The position numbers and the translations under genes are program-made. This document shows, in pieces, positions 1-8,345 of a stretch of DNA of 64,000 nt (positions are counted from its first letter, which is position 1; every line of letters starts with the position of its first letter). Source of the DNA: Flavobacterium agricola (GTDB lineage Bacteria; Bacteroidota; Bacteroidia; Flavobacteriales; Flavobacteriaceae); NCBI RefSeq assembly GCF_025919725.1, contig NZ_CP081495.1, positions 1,054,001 through 1,118,000 on the forward strand, written 5' to 3'. The notes beneath the pieces are model-generated. The model made no database searches. It was given only the letters and a program-made list of their open reading frames with translations, and was not told where the DNA came from.

Positions 1-793
1 CACCACCAATATTTAAGCTATCTAACGTTGGGCATTCGCGTTTTAAGTTGATGTAAACTTTTAAACATTTGCTTAATTCATTCCAATAATAAGCCGTATC
101 ACGAATTCCTGTGTTAATAAAAAAGTGAAGCATTTTTAGTTCAACATTTTTATTTTCTTGAATTGCTTTTCGGTAAAAAGGCACAATATTTTTGTATCCA
201 ATTCCTAAACGTGAGGTATAAAACTCAAACTTAGGTTCTTCTTCAGATGCAATTCGAATACCGATCGGAAATTTACCTTCAATTTTTTCTTGCAACAAAT
301 CTAATTCTTCGTAATTATCAATTACTGGAATTGTATTTTTATGTCCGTTGTTTATTAATCGAGCAATGTTAGATATGTACTGATCGCGTTTAAAACCGTT
401 ACAAACTACATACGTATCTTTATTAATTTTATTGTTCTCTAATAAATTTTCTACAATATTAATATCAAAAGCAGATGAAGTTTCTATATGAATGTTGTTT
501 TTAAACGCTTCATTCATTACGTATTCAAAATGCGAACTTTTTGTACAGTAGCAGTAGTAGTAATTACCCGGATAATTATGTTTTTCCATGGCTTTACGGA
601 ACCAACCTTTCGCTCTGTTAATATTATTAGAGATTTGAGGCAGGTACGTAAATTTTAATGGTGATCCGTACTGCTCTACCAATTTCATTAAATCAATGTT
701 ATGAAATAATAAATTGTTATCGTTATTTAAAGTAAATTCTTCTTGAGGAAAATAAAAAGTTTGATTAATTAAATCGTAATATTTAGTGTTCAT
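1..793 (-). CDS. speA: Biosynthetic arginine decarboxylase, C-terminal part missing (left edge)
   Basis: This is the N-terminal 264 codons of a PLP-dependent fold-III arginine decarboxylase, which turns arginine into agmatine, the first step of polyamine synthesis. My translation starts MNTKYYDLINQTFYFPQEEF and contains YCYCTKSSHFEYV, where the Lys is the expected PLP-binding residue, followed by HIETSSAFD and FYTSRLGIGY. This reads like the flavobacterial SpeA family. The frame is open to base 1 and the last visible residues are SLNIGG, so the C-terminal half lies outside the window. The ATG at 793 matches the family start. A 280-base AT-rich leader lies upstream. Identity is recognised from family memory; the truncation is seen directly. 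Confidence 0.9.
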   Translation of the reverse strand, partial: MNTKYYDLINQTFYFPQEEFTLNNDNNLLFHNIDLMKLVEQYGSPLKFTYLPQISNNINRAKGWFRKAMEKHNYPGNYYYCYCTKSSHFEYVMNEAFKNNIHIETSSAFDINIVENLLENNKINKDTYVVCNGFKRDQYISNIARLINNGHKNTIPVIDNYEELDLLQEKIEGKFPIGIRIASEEEPKFEFYTSRLGIGYKNIVPFYRKAIQENKNVELKMLHFFINTGIRDTAYYWNELSKCLKVYINLKRECPTLDSLNIGG

Positions 794-1073
794 GATTTGT
801 AAAGTTTAATAAATGAATAAATTTTTCTGCATTAAACCTTCAAATCATACCCTAAGATTCGCGTAAACTATTTGTAATTCTTCATGTAAAAGCTCCAATA
901 TGATAAAATTTTCGAGTTAAACAAATTTGTAAATTTGCCAACGGCTGTTAAACCGCAACATATTTATGAAGTGAACAATTCACTGCAAAATTGCTTTGAG
1001 GCACTTAATCATAATTTTGCGCAAATGTAAAAATTAATTACATTTAATGGGCATTTAAAATTATTAAAAAAAA
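794..1073. other. AT-rich leader and intergenic region between speA and aroB
   Basis: No gene of useful length is visible. On the minus strand TACATTTG at 1029-1022 fits the Bacteroidota -7 box and would give speA a leader of about 220 nt, but no TTG element lies at the right distance. The region holds a perfect 7-2-7 dyad (CAAATTT-GT-AAATTTG, 922-937), a small hairpin AGTGAA/TTCACT near 970-984, and a few very short minus-strand reading frames before the speA start. It must also hold the end of the aroB transcript, yet no strong terminator is visible there. Confidence 0.45.
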
Positions 1074-2153
1074 CTAATTTTCATAATCTTTAAACGCATT
1101 ATAAATCAACTCGTTAGAAACTTGCTGATCTAACATTACGTCCCCGATTCCATTTAACAAACAAAATTGAATTTTTCCAAACTCGTTTTTCTTGTCGTAA
1201 ATTAATAAATCTACTATTTCATTAATAGCAGCTTCATTAAAATTAACTTTATCGTAAAGGTTATTTAGTGTAGTTTTAATATCTAGATATTGGTCATAAG
1301 TTATAAATTGTTTTTCTAATGACAAATAACTTTCTAAAATCATTCCAACAGCAATAGCTTCACCGTGTAATAATGTTGGCATAGCTTGGTTTTCTAAACA
1401 ATAACTTTCTATGGCATGGCCCAAGGTATGTCCAAAATTTAAGGCTTTTCTAATTCCTGTTTCGGTTAAATCTTGCGTAACCACGTTGTTTTTTATTTCA
1501 ACCGATCTGTAAATTAATGCATCTAAATGCTCGGTAGTTAATTCGTCTAAATGTTTAAACAACTGCCAGTATTCTGCATCTTGTATTAATCCGTGTTTCA
1601 GCATTTCTGCTAAACCCGATCGCATTTGCACTTGCGGCAAAGTTTCTAAAAATCCGGTATGAATTAAAACGGCTTTCGGATTGGTAATTGTACCTATTTG
1701 GTTTTTTAACGCTCCTAAATCAATCCCATTTTTTCCTCCTACCGAGGCATCCACCATGGCTAATAAAGATGTTGGAATATTAATAAAATCGATTCCGCGT
1801 TTAAATACCGAAGCAACAAATCCGCCTAAATCGGTTACTACTCCCCCGCCTACGTTTATAATTACCGATTTACGATCGGCACCTAATTCTATTAAAACAT
1901 TCCAAATTTGCATGCAGGTTTCCATAGTTTTATATTCTTCTCCCGCATCAAACTCAATAATTTCAAAAGGAATATTGGTTTGCATGTTACTTAAAACAGA
2001 TGGCACACAATGGTTCACAGTTTCTGAATCGGCAAGAATAAATATTTTAGAATAATTGCCGTCTTTTAACGCATCGGATAAATAAAAAAAACAATCTTCA
2101 TTAAAAAAAACACTATGGTTATTACTAATTATTTGCTGCATTACATTTGTCAT
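1074..2153 (-). CDS. aroB: 3-dehydroquinate synthase
   Basis: Second enzyme of the shikimate pathway: it closes DAHP to 3-dehydroquinate using NAD+ and a divalent metal in the cytosol. The 359-residue length is normal for AroB. Family hallmarks are the glycine-rich NAD-binding stretch GGGVVTDLGGFVAS near residue 101, then RGIDFINIPTSLLAMVDASV with GGKNGID, the metal-binding segment FGHTLGHAIE near 240, and LHGEAIAVGM near 262. The ATG at 2153 gives a complete N-terminus. It is divergent from the proline dehydrogenase gene, with an 84-base promoter region between them. No sign of damage. Confidence 0.97.
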   Translation of the reverse strand: MTNVMQQIISNNHSVFFNEDCFFYLSDALKDGNYSKIFILADSETVNHCVPSVLSNMQTNIPFEIIEFDAGEEYKTMETCMQIWNVLIELGADRKSVIINVGGGVVTDLGGFVASVFKRGIDFINIPTSLLAMVDASVGGKNGIDLGALKNQIGTITNPKAVLIHTGFLETLPQVQMRSGLAEMLKHGLIQDAEYWQLFKHLDELTTEHLDALIYRSVEIKNNVVTQDLTETGIRKALNFGHTLGHAIESYCLENQAMPTLLHGEAIAVGMILESYLSLEKQFITYDQYLDIKTTLNNLYDKVNFNEAAINEIVDLLIYDKKNEFGKIQFCLLNGIGDVMLDQQVSNELIYNAFKDYEN

Positions 2154-2207
2154 TGAATTTATTTAGCAAAATAAAGCAAAAAATATGATAAATAATATTT
2201 CTTATAA

Positions 2208-2215
2208 TATCTTTG
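2208..2215 (+). promoter_or_regulatory. -7 promoter box of the proline dehydrogenase gene
   Basis: TATCTTTG matches TAnnTTTG exactly and ends 22 bases before the ATG at 2238. No TTG element is found 17-23 bases upstream, so the -33 half is weak or absent. Confidence 0.5.
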
Positions 2216-2237
2216 TCAGGAACTTTTCTTAATTGTA

Positions 2238-3410
2238 ATGGAAAAAATATTTAACAACACCAAGAACGCTTTTGAATTAAAATCGGACTTAGAGCTTGAC
2301 CGAGCTTATTTTCTTTTTAAAATGATTGCAAACCCAACGCTTGTTAGCGTGGGTACAAAATTTACTAACTTTGCTTTAAAACTTAATTTACCAGTAGAAG
2401 GTATAATTAGAAAAACAATTTTTGATCATTTTTGTGGTGGGGTTTCAGAAACCGACTGCTTAAAAGTAGTAGATCAAATGTATACAAAAGGCGTATCTTC
2501 TGTATTAGATTACTCTGTAGAAGGAAAAGCCGAAGAAAAACAATTTGATAGCACATTAGAAATGACTTTGCGTACTATTGATTTTGCACAACAACGACAA
2601 GCTATTCCGTATGCGGTTTTTAAACCAACCGGTGTTGGCCGTCATGAATTGTACGAAAAAGTTGGTGCAAAAGTTGCTTTAACCGAATCTGAAACAGCAG
2701 AATGGAACAGAACTGTTGCACGTTTCGAATCAATTTGTAAAGCAGCTTACGAAAAAGATGTAATGTTGCTTATTGATGCCGAAGAAACCTGGATGCAAGA
2801 TGCAGCCGATGATTTGTGCGAAGAAATGATGCGCCGTTACAACAAAGAAAAAGCTATTATTTACAACACTGCACAATTTTACCGTTGGGACCGTTTAGAT
2901 TATTTAAAAAATTTACAGGCTAAAGCCAAAGCCGAAGGTTTTCATATCGGTATGAAAATTGTTCGCGGCGCTTACATGGAAAAAGAAAACCTACGCGCCG
3001 AACAAATGGGTTATAAATCGCCAATATGCGTATCTAAACAAGCTACTGATGATAATTTTGATGCTGGCGTGCAGTACATGATGGACAATTTAGATTGCAT
3101 GGCTATTTTTGCTGGTACGCATAACGAAAACAGCTCGTACATGTTAATGCGCATCATGCAAGAAAAACAAGTAGATAAAAACGACAACCGCGTTTGGTTT
3201 GGCCAATTATACGGCATGAGCGATAACATTAGTTACAACTTATCTAAACACGGCTATAACATTGCTAAATATTTACCTTTCGGACCTGTTAAAGAAGTAA
3301 TTCCGTACTTAATTCGCCGAGCACAAGAAAACACATCTGTGGCAGGACAAACCTCGCGCGAGTTAAACCTAATTACAACCGAGCGCAAACGCCGTAAGGA
3401 AAACAAATAA
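2238..3410 (+). CDS. Proline dehydrogenase (monofunctional, FAD-dependent)
   Basis: Oxidises L-proline to 1-pyrroline-5-carboxylate, passing electrons to FAD and then to the respiratory quinone pool. At 390 residues this is a stand-alone PRODH, not the bifunctional PutA fusion. The TIM-barrel signatures are present: a late-strand KIVRGAYMEKE, then FAGTHNENS, GQLYGMSDNISYNL, and the substrate-binding tail KYLPFGPVKEVIPYLIRRAQEN. The start is set by the ATG at 2238, downstream of a TATCTTTG promoter box. A strong terminator follows at once, so it is probably monocistronic. No dehydrogenase partner for the second catabolic step is seen nearby. Confidence 0.94.
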   Translation: MEKIFNNTKNAFELKSDLELDRAYFLFKMIANPTLVSVGTKFTNFALKLNLPVEGIIRKTIFDHFCGGVSETDCLKVVDQMYTKGVSSVLDYSVEGKAEEKQFDSTLEMTLRTIDFAQQRQAIPYAVFKPTGVGRHELYEKVGAKVALTESETAEWNRTVARFESICKAAYEKDVMLLIDAEETWMQDAADDLCEEMMRRYNKEKAIIYNTAQFYRWDRLDYLKNLQAKAKAEGFHIGMKIVRGAYMEKENLRAEQMGYKSPICVSKQATDDNFDAGVQYMMDNLDCMAIFAGTHNENSSYMLMRIMQEKQVDKNDNRVWFGQLYGMSDNISYNLSKHGYNIAKYLPFGPVKEVIPYLIRRAQENTSVAGQTSRELNLITTERKRRKENK

Positions 3411-3414
3411 CCAA

Positions 3415-3446
3415 CAAACAGCCTGTATTATGGCTGTTTGTTTTTA
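3415..3446 (+). terminator. Rho-independent terminator after proline dehydrogenase
   Basis: Nine-base stem CAAACAGCC / GGCTGTTTG (3415-3423 and 3432-3440) with an 8-base loop and a run of T, 5 bases after the stop codon. Confidence 0.88.
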
Positions 3447-3456
3447 ATACAAATTC

Positions 3457-3648
3457 ATGAACTTTACCTCAGGACAAATTACTTTTGGAATTATTTTCGC
3501 TATTTGCTTTACCTTAGCGATTATTTTTATGTACCGAAAAGATTTAAAAATTCACAACGCGTATTACAAAGGTACAAAATGGATTGTACTTGCGTTTCTG
3601 GGTTTTATTGCCTTATTATTTTTAATTAAAGTCTTTTTAAAACAATAA
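3457..3648 (+). CDS. Small two-helix membrane protein, unknown function
   Basis: A 63-residue protein with two hydrophobic segments, about residues 8-25 (FGIIFAICFTLAIIFMY) and 43-60 (WIVLAFLGFIALLFLIKVF), joined by a short basic loop containing RKDLK. Both termini probably face the same side of the membrane. I recognise no family. It starts 10 bases after the terminator of the upstream gene and ends 6 bases before the next gene, so it is probably the first gene of a two-gene unit with the 325-residue membrane-anchored protein. An overlapping frame at 3438-3629 has no coding character and was rejected in favour of this one. Confidence 0.7.
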   Translation: MNFTSGQITFGIIFAICFTLAIIFMYRKDLKIHNAYYKGTKWIVLAFLGFIALLFLIKVFLKQ

Positions 3649-3654
3649 TTAGCT

Positions 3655-4632
3655 ATGCAAATAATTAAGTATTTGCTTTACCTTATTATATTAACCTTTG
3701 TTTCTATTCTTGTATATATTGCAACTTTAGAAAACAGGTTTGATATTACCAATAATTACGCAGTAAATGTTAAAACGTATTACATAAAAAATTACTTTAA
3801 CGATCCGTTAAATTGGGCAAACATCAATCATTTAAAAAATGATACATTAAGTGCGCCCGAAAAGTTTTTTGATTCGCAAACCGACTTGCAATTAAAGTTA
3901 GATTCGGTTGCAACCAACTTTACCTTATTTTCAGTTTATTTAGGCGATGATAAAATTGGTAAAATGGCATATCAGTTTTCTGATTCGTTAGGTACGCACA
4001 CCGAAATAGATGGGCGTTTTTATGGAGAAGTAGATTTTTTAGATAAAATAAACATTTTTACCAAAGGTATTTCACCCCGTTTTTATTTCTCTAAAATATT
4101 TAACAACATCAACCATCAAATGCAAAATCAGTTAGAAACTGATTTTAGTTACCATAAGTTCGATTCTATCCAGGTAATTTATCAACCCAAAACCTATTAT
4201 TACAAATCTAGATTTGCTAGCGCAGATTTTTCTCGTGAAGAAATTTTGAATGCCTACCAACTTATTAAAAGCGAATTAGACACCAAAAATGCTTCGGGCA
4301 ACATTTTCTTTATTGAAATGGTGCTTGATACGCCAAATCGAAAAGAATTTTTTGTTGGCGTACCCGTAAATCAAAAGCTTGCGCCGGTTATTAAATCTGA
4401 TATTTATTTAGATTCTTTACGTGCAGATAAAGTTTTAAAAACTTCTTTTAGCGGAAACATTACGTTTCAGGAAACGTATGATAAAGCAATTGAAAAACAA
4501 ATTCAACAACAAGAAATTAAAGTTGATTACAATTCTAAAATAAACATCTGGAACGAACAAATTAAGTTTAACAACCCTAAAAAATGGACGTTTGAAACTT
4601 GGTATTATTTAAAACCAGAAATCAATAATTAA
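3655..4632 (+). CDS. Membrane-anchored protein, unknown function
   Basis: A 325-residue protein with one N-terminal hydrophobic segment (about residues 5-24, YLLYLIILTFVSILVYIATL) followed by a hydrophilic domain that probably lies outside the cytoplasmic membrane. The segment lacks a clear signal peptidase site and no lipobox Cys is present, so it is more likely a signal anchor. The rest mixes beta-rich and charged helical stretches, with a Gln/Glu-rich helix near residues 275-290. I do not recognise the family. It follows the small membrane protein gene by 6 bases, which suggests coexpression, and ends at a bidirectional terminator. Confidence 0.75.
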   Translation: MQIIKYLLYLIILTFVSILVYIATLENRFDITNNYAVNVKTYYIKNYFNDPLNWANINHLKNDTLSAPEKFFDSQTDLQLKLDSVATNFTLFSVYLGDDKIGKMAYQFSDSLGTHTEIDGRFYGEVDFLDKINIFTKGISPRFYFSKIFNNINHQMQNQLETDFSYHKFDSIQVIYQPKTYYYKSRFASADFSREEILNAYQLIKSELDTKNASGNIFFIEMVLDTPNRKEFFVGVPVNQKLAPVIKSDIYLDSLRADKVLKTSFSGNITFQETYDKAIEKQIQQQEIKVDYNSKINIWNEQIKFNNPKKWTFETWYYLKPEINN

Positions 4633-4661
4633 AAAAAGCTGAACAATTGTTCAGCTTTTTT
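4632..4661. terminator. Bidirectional terminator
   Basis: A perfect 15-base inverted repeat centred between 4646 and 4647 (core AAGCTGAAC / GTTCAGCTT) with A and T runs on its flanks. It serves both the rightward membrane-protein gene and the leftward ytxJ gene. Confidence 0.9.
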
Positions 4662-4662
4662 T

Positions 4663-5052
4663 TTATACAAAACGTTCTAAAATTGTAGCATCAATGGCGC
4701 TATGCGAAGCGCTGTAAACAACCTTTTCTTTTTTTAAAACAATAATTTGCGGCGATTCGTGTTGTATAAATAACCGTTCGGCAATTGCATTAGAAATATC
4801 TCGATGTGCTAATAAATCTAAGAAAAATAATTTTAAATTTTCGTTCGCATCAAACTCATGTTCAAATTGCTTTAGCGCCGTACGCGAAACAATGCAACGA
4901 GTGCTATGTTTAAAAATAACGCAGGTAACCGTATTAGAAAGTTCAATAACAGCATCAAGTTGTGCTAATGTGGTTAAATTTTCCCAAGGCACTAAAGTTG
5001 GTTTTGTTGCACCGGTGTCATTTTGTCCGAATATATTCTTAAAAAAACTCAT
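4663..5052 (-). CDS. ytxJ: Bacillithiol-system thioredoxin-like protein YtxJ
   Basis: A 129-residue thioredoxin-fold protein of the YtxJ (DUF2847) family, linked to bacillithiol redox chemistry, probably as a bacilliredoxin-like monothiol protein. The diagnostic segment is CVIFKHSTRCIVSR, with the likely reactive Cys at residue 53 in the TRC position, followed by FFLDLLAHRDISNAIAERL and the conserved SPQIIVLKKEKVVYSASHS. There is no second Cys of a CxxC pair. The window also encodes BshB1, which supports the presence of bacillithiol. A perfect AAGACA-TTT-TGTCTT dyad 13 bases upstream of the start could be a control site. Confidence 0.87.
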   Translation of the reverse strand: MSFFKNIFGQNDTGATKPTLVPWENLTTLAQLDAVIELSNTVTCVIFKHSTRCIVSRTALKQFEHEFDANENLKLFFLDLLAHRDISNAIAERLFIQHESPQIIVLKKEKVVYSASHSAIDATILERFV

Positions 5053-5065
5053 ATTCTAATTGTTT

Positions 5066-5080
5066 TAAGACATTTTGTCT
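5066..5080. promoter_or_regulatory. Inverted repeat upstream of ytxJ
   Basis: AAGACA-TTT-TGTCTT, a perfect 6-3-6 dyad between the ytxJ start (5052) and the clpB gene. The position suits an operator for ytxJ, but no regulator can be named from the sequence. Confidence 0.35.
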
Positions 5081-5200
5081 TGTTAATTAATAAAAAATTG
5101 CTTTTTACTGAAAAAAAGTCATTAAAAACACCATTGGTACTTATTTTGACTAATACAAAGCAAATAACAAATTTAAAGATACATCAAAAATACTAAAAAT

Positions 5201-7789
5201 ATGAATTTTAAAAATTATACCATTAAATCACAAGAAGCCGTACAGCAAGCTCAAGTTATTGCGCAAGGCTACCAAAACCAACAATTAGAAAACGAGCACA
5301 TTTTTAAAGCTATTTTAGAAGTTGACCAAAACGTAGCTCCGTTTTTATTAAAAAAACTAAATGTAAATTTAGATGCGTTTGTACATCAATTAGACAGCAT
5401 TTTAAACAGCTTTCCTAAAGTACAAGGCGGTGAATTGCAATTATCTCGCGAAGCTAATTTTGCTTTAAACGAAGCTTCTGCAATTGCAAAACAAATGAAT
5501 GATGAATATGTTTCTATAGAACATATTTTGTTAGCCATTTTTAAATCTAAAAGTAAAATTGCACAATATCTAAAAGACCAAACCGTAACCGAAAAAGCTT
5601 TTTTAGCTGCTATTGCAGAAATTAGAAAAGGTGAACGTGTTACCTCGGCTAGTGCAGAAGAAACATATAATTCATTAAACAAATACGCAAAAAATTTAAA
5701 CGAATTAGCTGAATCAGGTAAATTAGATCCGGTTATTGGTCGTGATGAAGAAATTAGACGCGTGTTGCAAATTCTTTCTCGTCGTTCTAAAAACAACCCA
5801 ATGTTAATCGGAGAACCTGGTGTGGGTAAAACCGCAATTGCAGAAGGTTTAGCACACAGAATTGTGCAAGGCGATGTACCCGAAAACCTAAAAGATAAAA
5901 TTGTTTTTTCTTTGGATATGGGTGCGCTTATTGCTGGTGCAAAATACAAAGGTGAATTTGAAGAACGTTTAAAAGCAGTTGTAAAAGAAGTTACTGCTGC
6001 CGATGGCGATATTGTATTGTTTATTGACGAAATTCACACCTTAGTTGGTGCTGGTGGTGGTGATGGCGCAATGGATGCTGCCAACATCTTAAAACCTGCT
6101 TTAGCTCGTGGTGAATTACGTGCTATTGGAGCAACAACTTTAGACGAGTTCCAGAAATATTTTGAAAAAGACAAAGCGTTAGAACGTCGTTTCCAAAAAG
6201 TTTTGGTAGATGAACCAGATACCGAAAGTGCAATTTCAATTTTACGCGGAATTAAAGACAAGTACGAAGCGCATCATAAAGTTCGTATTAAAGACGAAGC
6301 AATTATTGGCGCGGTAGAACTTTCGCAACGTTACATTACCAACCGTTTTTTACCAGACAAAGCGATTGATTTAATGGACGAAGCTGCATCTAAATTAAGA
6401 ATGGAAATTAATTCTAAGCCTGAAGAATTAGATGTATTAGATCGTAAAATTATGCAGTTAGAAATCGAAATCGAAGCTATTAAACGCGAAGATGACGAAT
6501 CTAAACTTAAAGTTTTAGGCGAAGAATTAGCTAACTTAAAAGACGATCGTAACGAAATATTTACCAAATGGAAATCTGAAAAAGAAGTGGTAGATAACGT
6601 TCAGAACGTTAAAAATGAAATAGAAGAATTAAAGCTACAAGCCGAACGTGCCGAACGTGAAGGAAACTACGGAAAAGTTGCCGAAATTCGTTACGGAAAA
6701 ATGCAAGAAGCCGAAGCAAAACTTCAGGAACTTCAACAACAATTAGATGCCAACCAAAATGGTAAATCATTAATTAAAGAAGAAGTTACTTACGAAGATA
6801 TTGCCGATGTTGTTGCAAAATGGACCGGAGTTCCGGTAACAAAAATGTTGCAATCAGAACGCGAAAAGTTATTAAACTTAGAAGCCGAATTGCATCACCG
6901 CGTAGTAGGTCAAGAAGAAGCAATTGTTGCTATTTCTGATGCCGTTCGCCGTAGTCGTGCCGGATTACAAGATCCGAAAAAACCAATTGGCTCGTTCCTT
7001 TTCTTAGGTACAACCGGTGTAGGTAAAACAGAATTAGCAAAAGCATTAGCCGAATATTTATTTGATGATGAAAATGCCATGACGCGTATTGACATGTCCG
7101 AATATCAGGAACGCCACAGCGTTTCGCGTTTAGTTGGTGCACCTCCGGGATATGTTGGTTATGATGAAGGCGGTCAGTTAACAGAAGCAGTTCGTCGTAA
7201 ACCGTACTCAGTTGTGCTTTTAGACGAAATTGAAAAAGCACATCCAGATACGTTTAATATTTTATTACAAGTTTTAGACGAAGGGCGCTTAACTGATAAC
7301 AAAGGACGTTTAGCAGATTTTAGAAATACAATCATTATCATGACCTCAAATATGGGTAGCCATATTATTCAGGAAAAATTTGATACCATGACTAACGGTT
7401 ACGACCAAGATATTGTTGACGACGCTAAAAATGAAGTTTTGGGCTTATTAAAACAAACGGTACGTCCGGAATTTATTAACCGTATTGACGAGATTGTTAT
7501 GTTTACGCCATTAAGCAACGACAACATTAAACAAATCGTTGATATTCAGTTAAAATCTATCGTTAAAATGGTAGCACAACAACATATTGAATTAGAATTT
7601 ACTGATGCAGCAGTTCAAACATTAGCCGATAAAGGTTTTGATCCGCATTTCGGAGCGCGTCCAGTAAAACGTGTTATACAGAAAGAAGTTTTAAATGCAC
7701 TTTCTAAAGAAATTTTATCCGGAACGGTAAAAGCAGAAAGCAAAATTGTTTTAGATGCCGCAGAAGGAAACTTAATTTTCAAAAATTAA
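5201..7789 (+). CDS. clpB: ATP-dependent chaperone ClpB (disaggregase)
   Basis: Hexameric Hsp100 that pulls polypeptides out of aggregates together with DnaK. At 862 residues it has the usual length. In order it shows the Clp N domain (about 1-145), the first AAA+ module with Walker A GEPGVGKT at 204-211 and Walker B VLFIDEIH near 275, a long charged coiled-coil middle domain (about 410-525) that separates ClpB from ClpA/C, then the second AAA+ module with Walker A GTTGVGKT at 603-610 and GAPPGYVGYDEGG. The C-terminal PHFGARPVKRVIQ motif is intact. It stands alone between terminators. No clear Bacteroidota promoter box precedes it, so a heat-shock-type promoter is possible. Confidence 0.98.
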   Translation: MNFKNYTIKSQEAVQQAQVIAQGYQNQQLENEHIFKAILEVDQNVAPFLLKKLNVNLDAFVHQLDSILNSFPKVQGGELQLSREANFALNEASAIAKQMNDEYVSIEHILLAIFKSKSKIAQYLKDQTVTEKAFLAAIAEIRKGERVTSASAEETYNSLNKYAKNLNELAESGKLDPVIGRDEEIRRVLQILSRRSKNNPMLIGEPGVGKTAIAEGLAHRIVQGDVPENLKDKIVFSLDMGALIAGAKYKGEFEERLKAVVKEVTAADGDIVLFIDEIHTLVGAGGGDGAMDAANILKPALARGELRAIGATTLDEFQKYFEKDKALERRFQKVLVDEPDTESAISILRGIKDKYEAHHKVRIKDEAIIGAVELSQRYITNRFLPDKAIDLMDEAASKLRMEINSKPEELDVLDRKIMQLEIEIEAIKREDDESKLKVLGEELANLKDDRNEIFTKWKSEKEVVDNVQNVKNEIEELKLQAERAEREGNYGKVAEIRYGKMQEAEAKLQELQQQLDANQNGKSLIKEEVTYEDIADVVAKWTGVPVTKMLQSEREKLLNLEAELHHRVVGQEEAIVAISDAVRRSRAGLQDPKKPIGSFLFLGTTGVGKTELAKALAEYLFDDENAMTRIDMSEYQERHSVSRLVGAPPGYVGYDEGGQLTEAVRRKPYSVVLLDEIEKAHPDTFNILLQVLDEGRLTDNKGRLADFRNTIIIMTSNMGSHIIQEKFDTMTNGYDQDIVDDAKNEVLGLLKQTVRPEFINRIDEIVMFTPLSNDNIKQIVDIQLKSIVKMVAQQHIELEFTDAAVQTLADKGFDPHFGARPVKRVIQKEVLNALSKEILSGTVKAESKIVLDAAEGNLIFKN

Positions 7790-7799
7790 TTCAAAATAC

Positions 7800-7834
7800 A
7801 AGCTCTTTTTCAAGTTGAAAAAGAGCTTTTTTTG
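7800..7834 (+). terminator. Terminator after clpB
   Basis: A 13-base stem (AGCTCTTTTTCAA / TTGAAAAAGAGCT) followed by seven T, 10 bases after the clpB stop. Confidence 0.9.
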
Positions 7835-7859
7835 TAACTTAGGAGTTTAATTTTACAAA

Positions 7860-8318
7860 ATGCCTGCATTAATCCTTAAAAAAACCGACGTAGCTAATCC
7901 TTATTTTTTGCAACTTATTAAAAAGTTAGATATAGATCTTGCTGAAAAAGATGGTGATGAAGCACCTTTTTTTGCTGCATTAAATACGCAAGATGCAATT
8001 CATCATGTTTTGGTTGCCTATCAAAATAATGAACCGGTTGGTTGTGGCGCTTTTAAAATATATGATACCGAAACGGTAGAAATTAAGCGCATGTTTGTTG
8101 AACCTAAAATGCGTGGCATGGGTATTGCTACCAACATTTTAAACGAATTGCAAGCATGGGCTCAGTCATTAACATATTCCTCATGCATTTTAGAAACCGG
8201 AATTAAAATGAAAGCTGCTATTGCTTTATATCAAGCAAACGGCTTTCAAGTAATTGCAAACTACGGTCCATATGTTCATGTAGCAACAAGTATTTGCTTT
8301 AAAAGAGCAATCAACTAA
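7860..8318 (+). CDS. GNAT family N-acetyltransferase
   Basis: A 152-residue single-domain acetyl-CoA-dependent acyltransferase. The GNAT core is visible: strand GCGAFKIYD, the strand ETVEIKRMFVEPKMRGMGIATNIL containing the acetyl-CoA pyrophosphate loop (RGMGIA near residue 83), then CILETGIKMKAAIALYQANGF, the typical late helix and strand. The acceptor substrate cannot be read from the sequence. It starts 26 bases after the clpB terminator and is followed 27 bases later by a secreted thioredoxin-like gene, with which it may share a transcript. Confidence 0.88.
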   Translation: MPALILKKTDVANPYFLQLIKKLDIDLAEKDGDEAPFFAALNTQDAIHHVLVAYQNNEPVGCGAFKIYDTETVEIKRMFVEPKMRGMGIATNILNELQAWAQSLTYSSCILETGIKMKAAIALYQANGFQVIANYGPYVHVATSICFKRAIN

Positions 8319-8345
8319 ATAATAAAATCACCAAAAATAAATCGA

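Noticed and set aside
3438..3629. A 63-codon frame overlapping the small membrane protein gene in another frame
   Set aside because: It starts inside the terminator region, and its codons show no coding pattern compared with the overlapping membrane protein frame.
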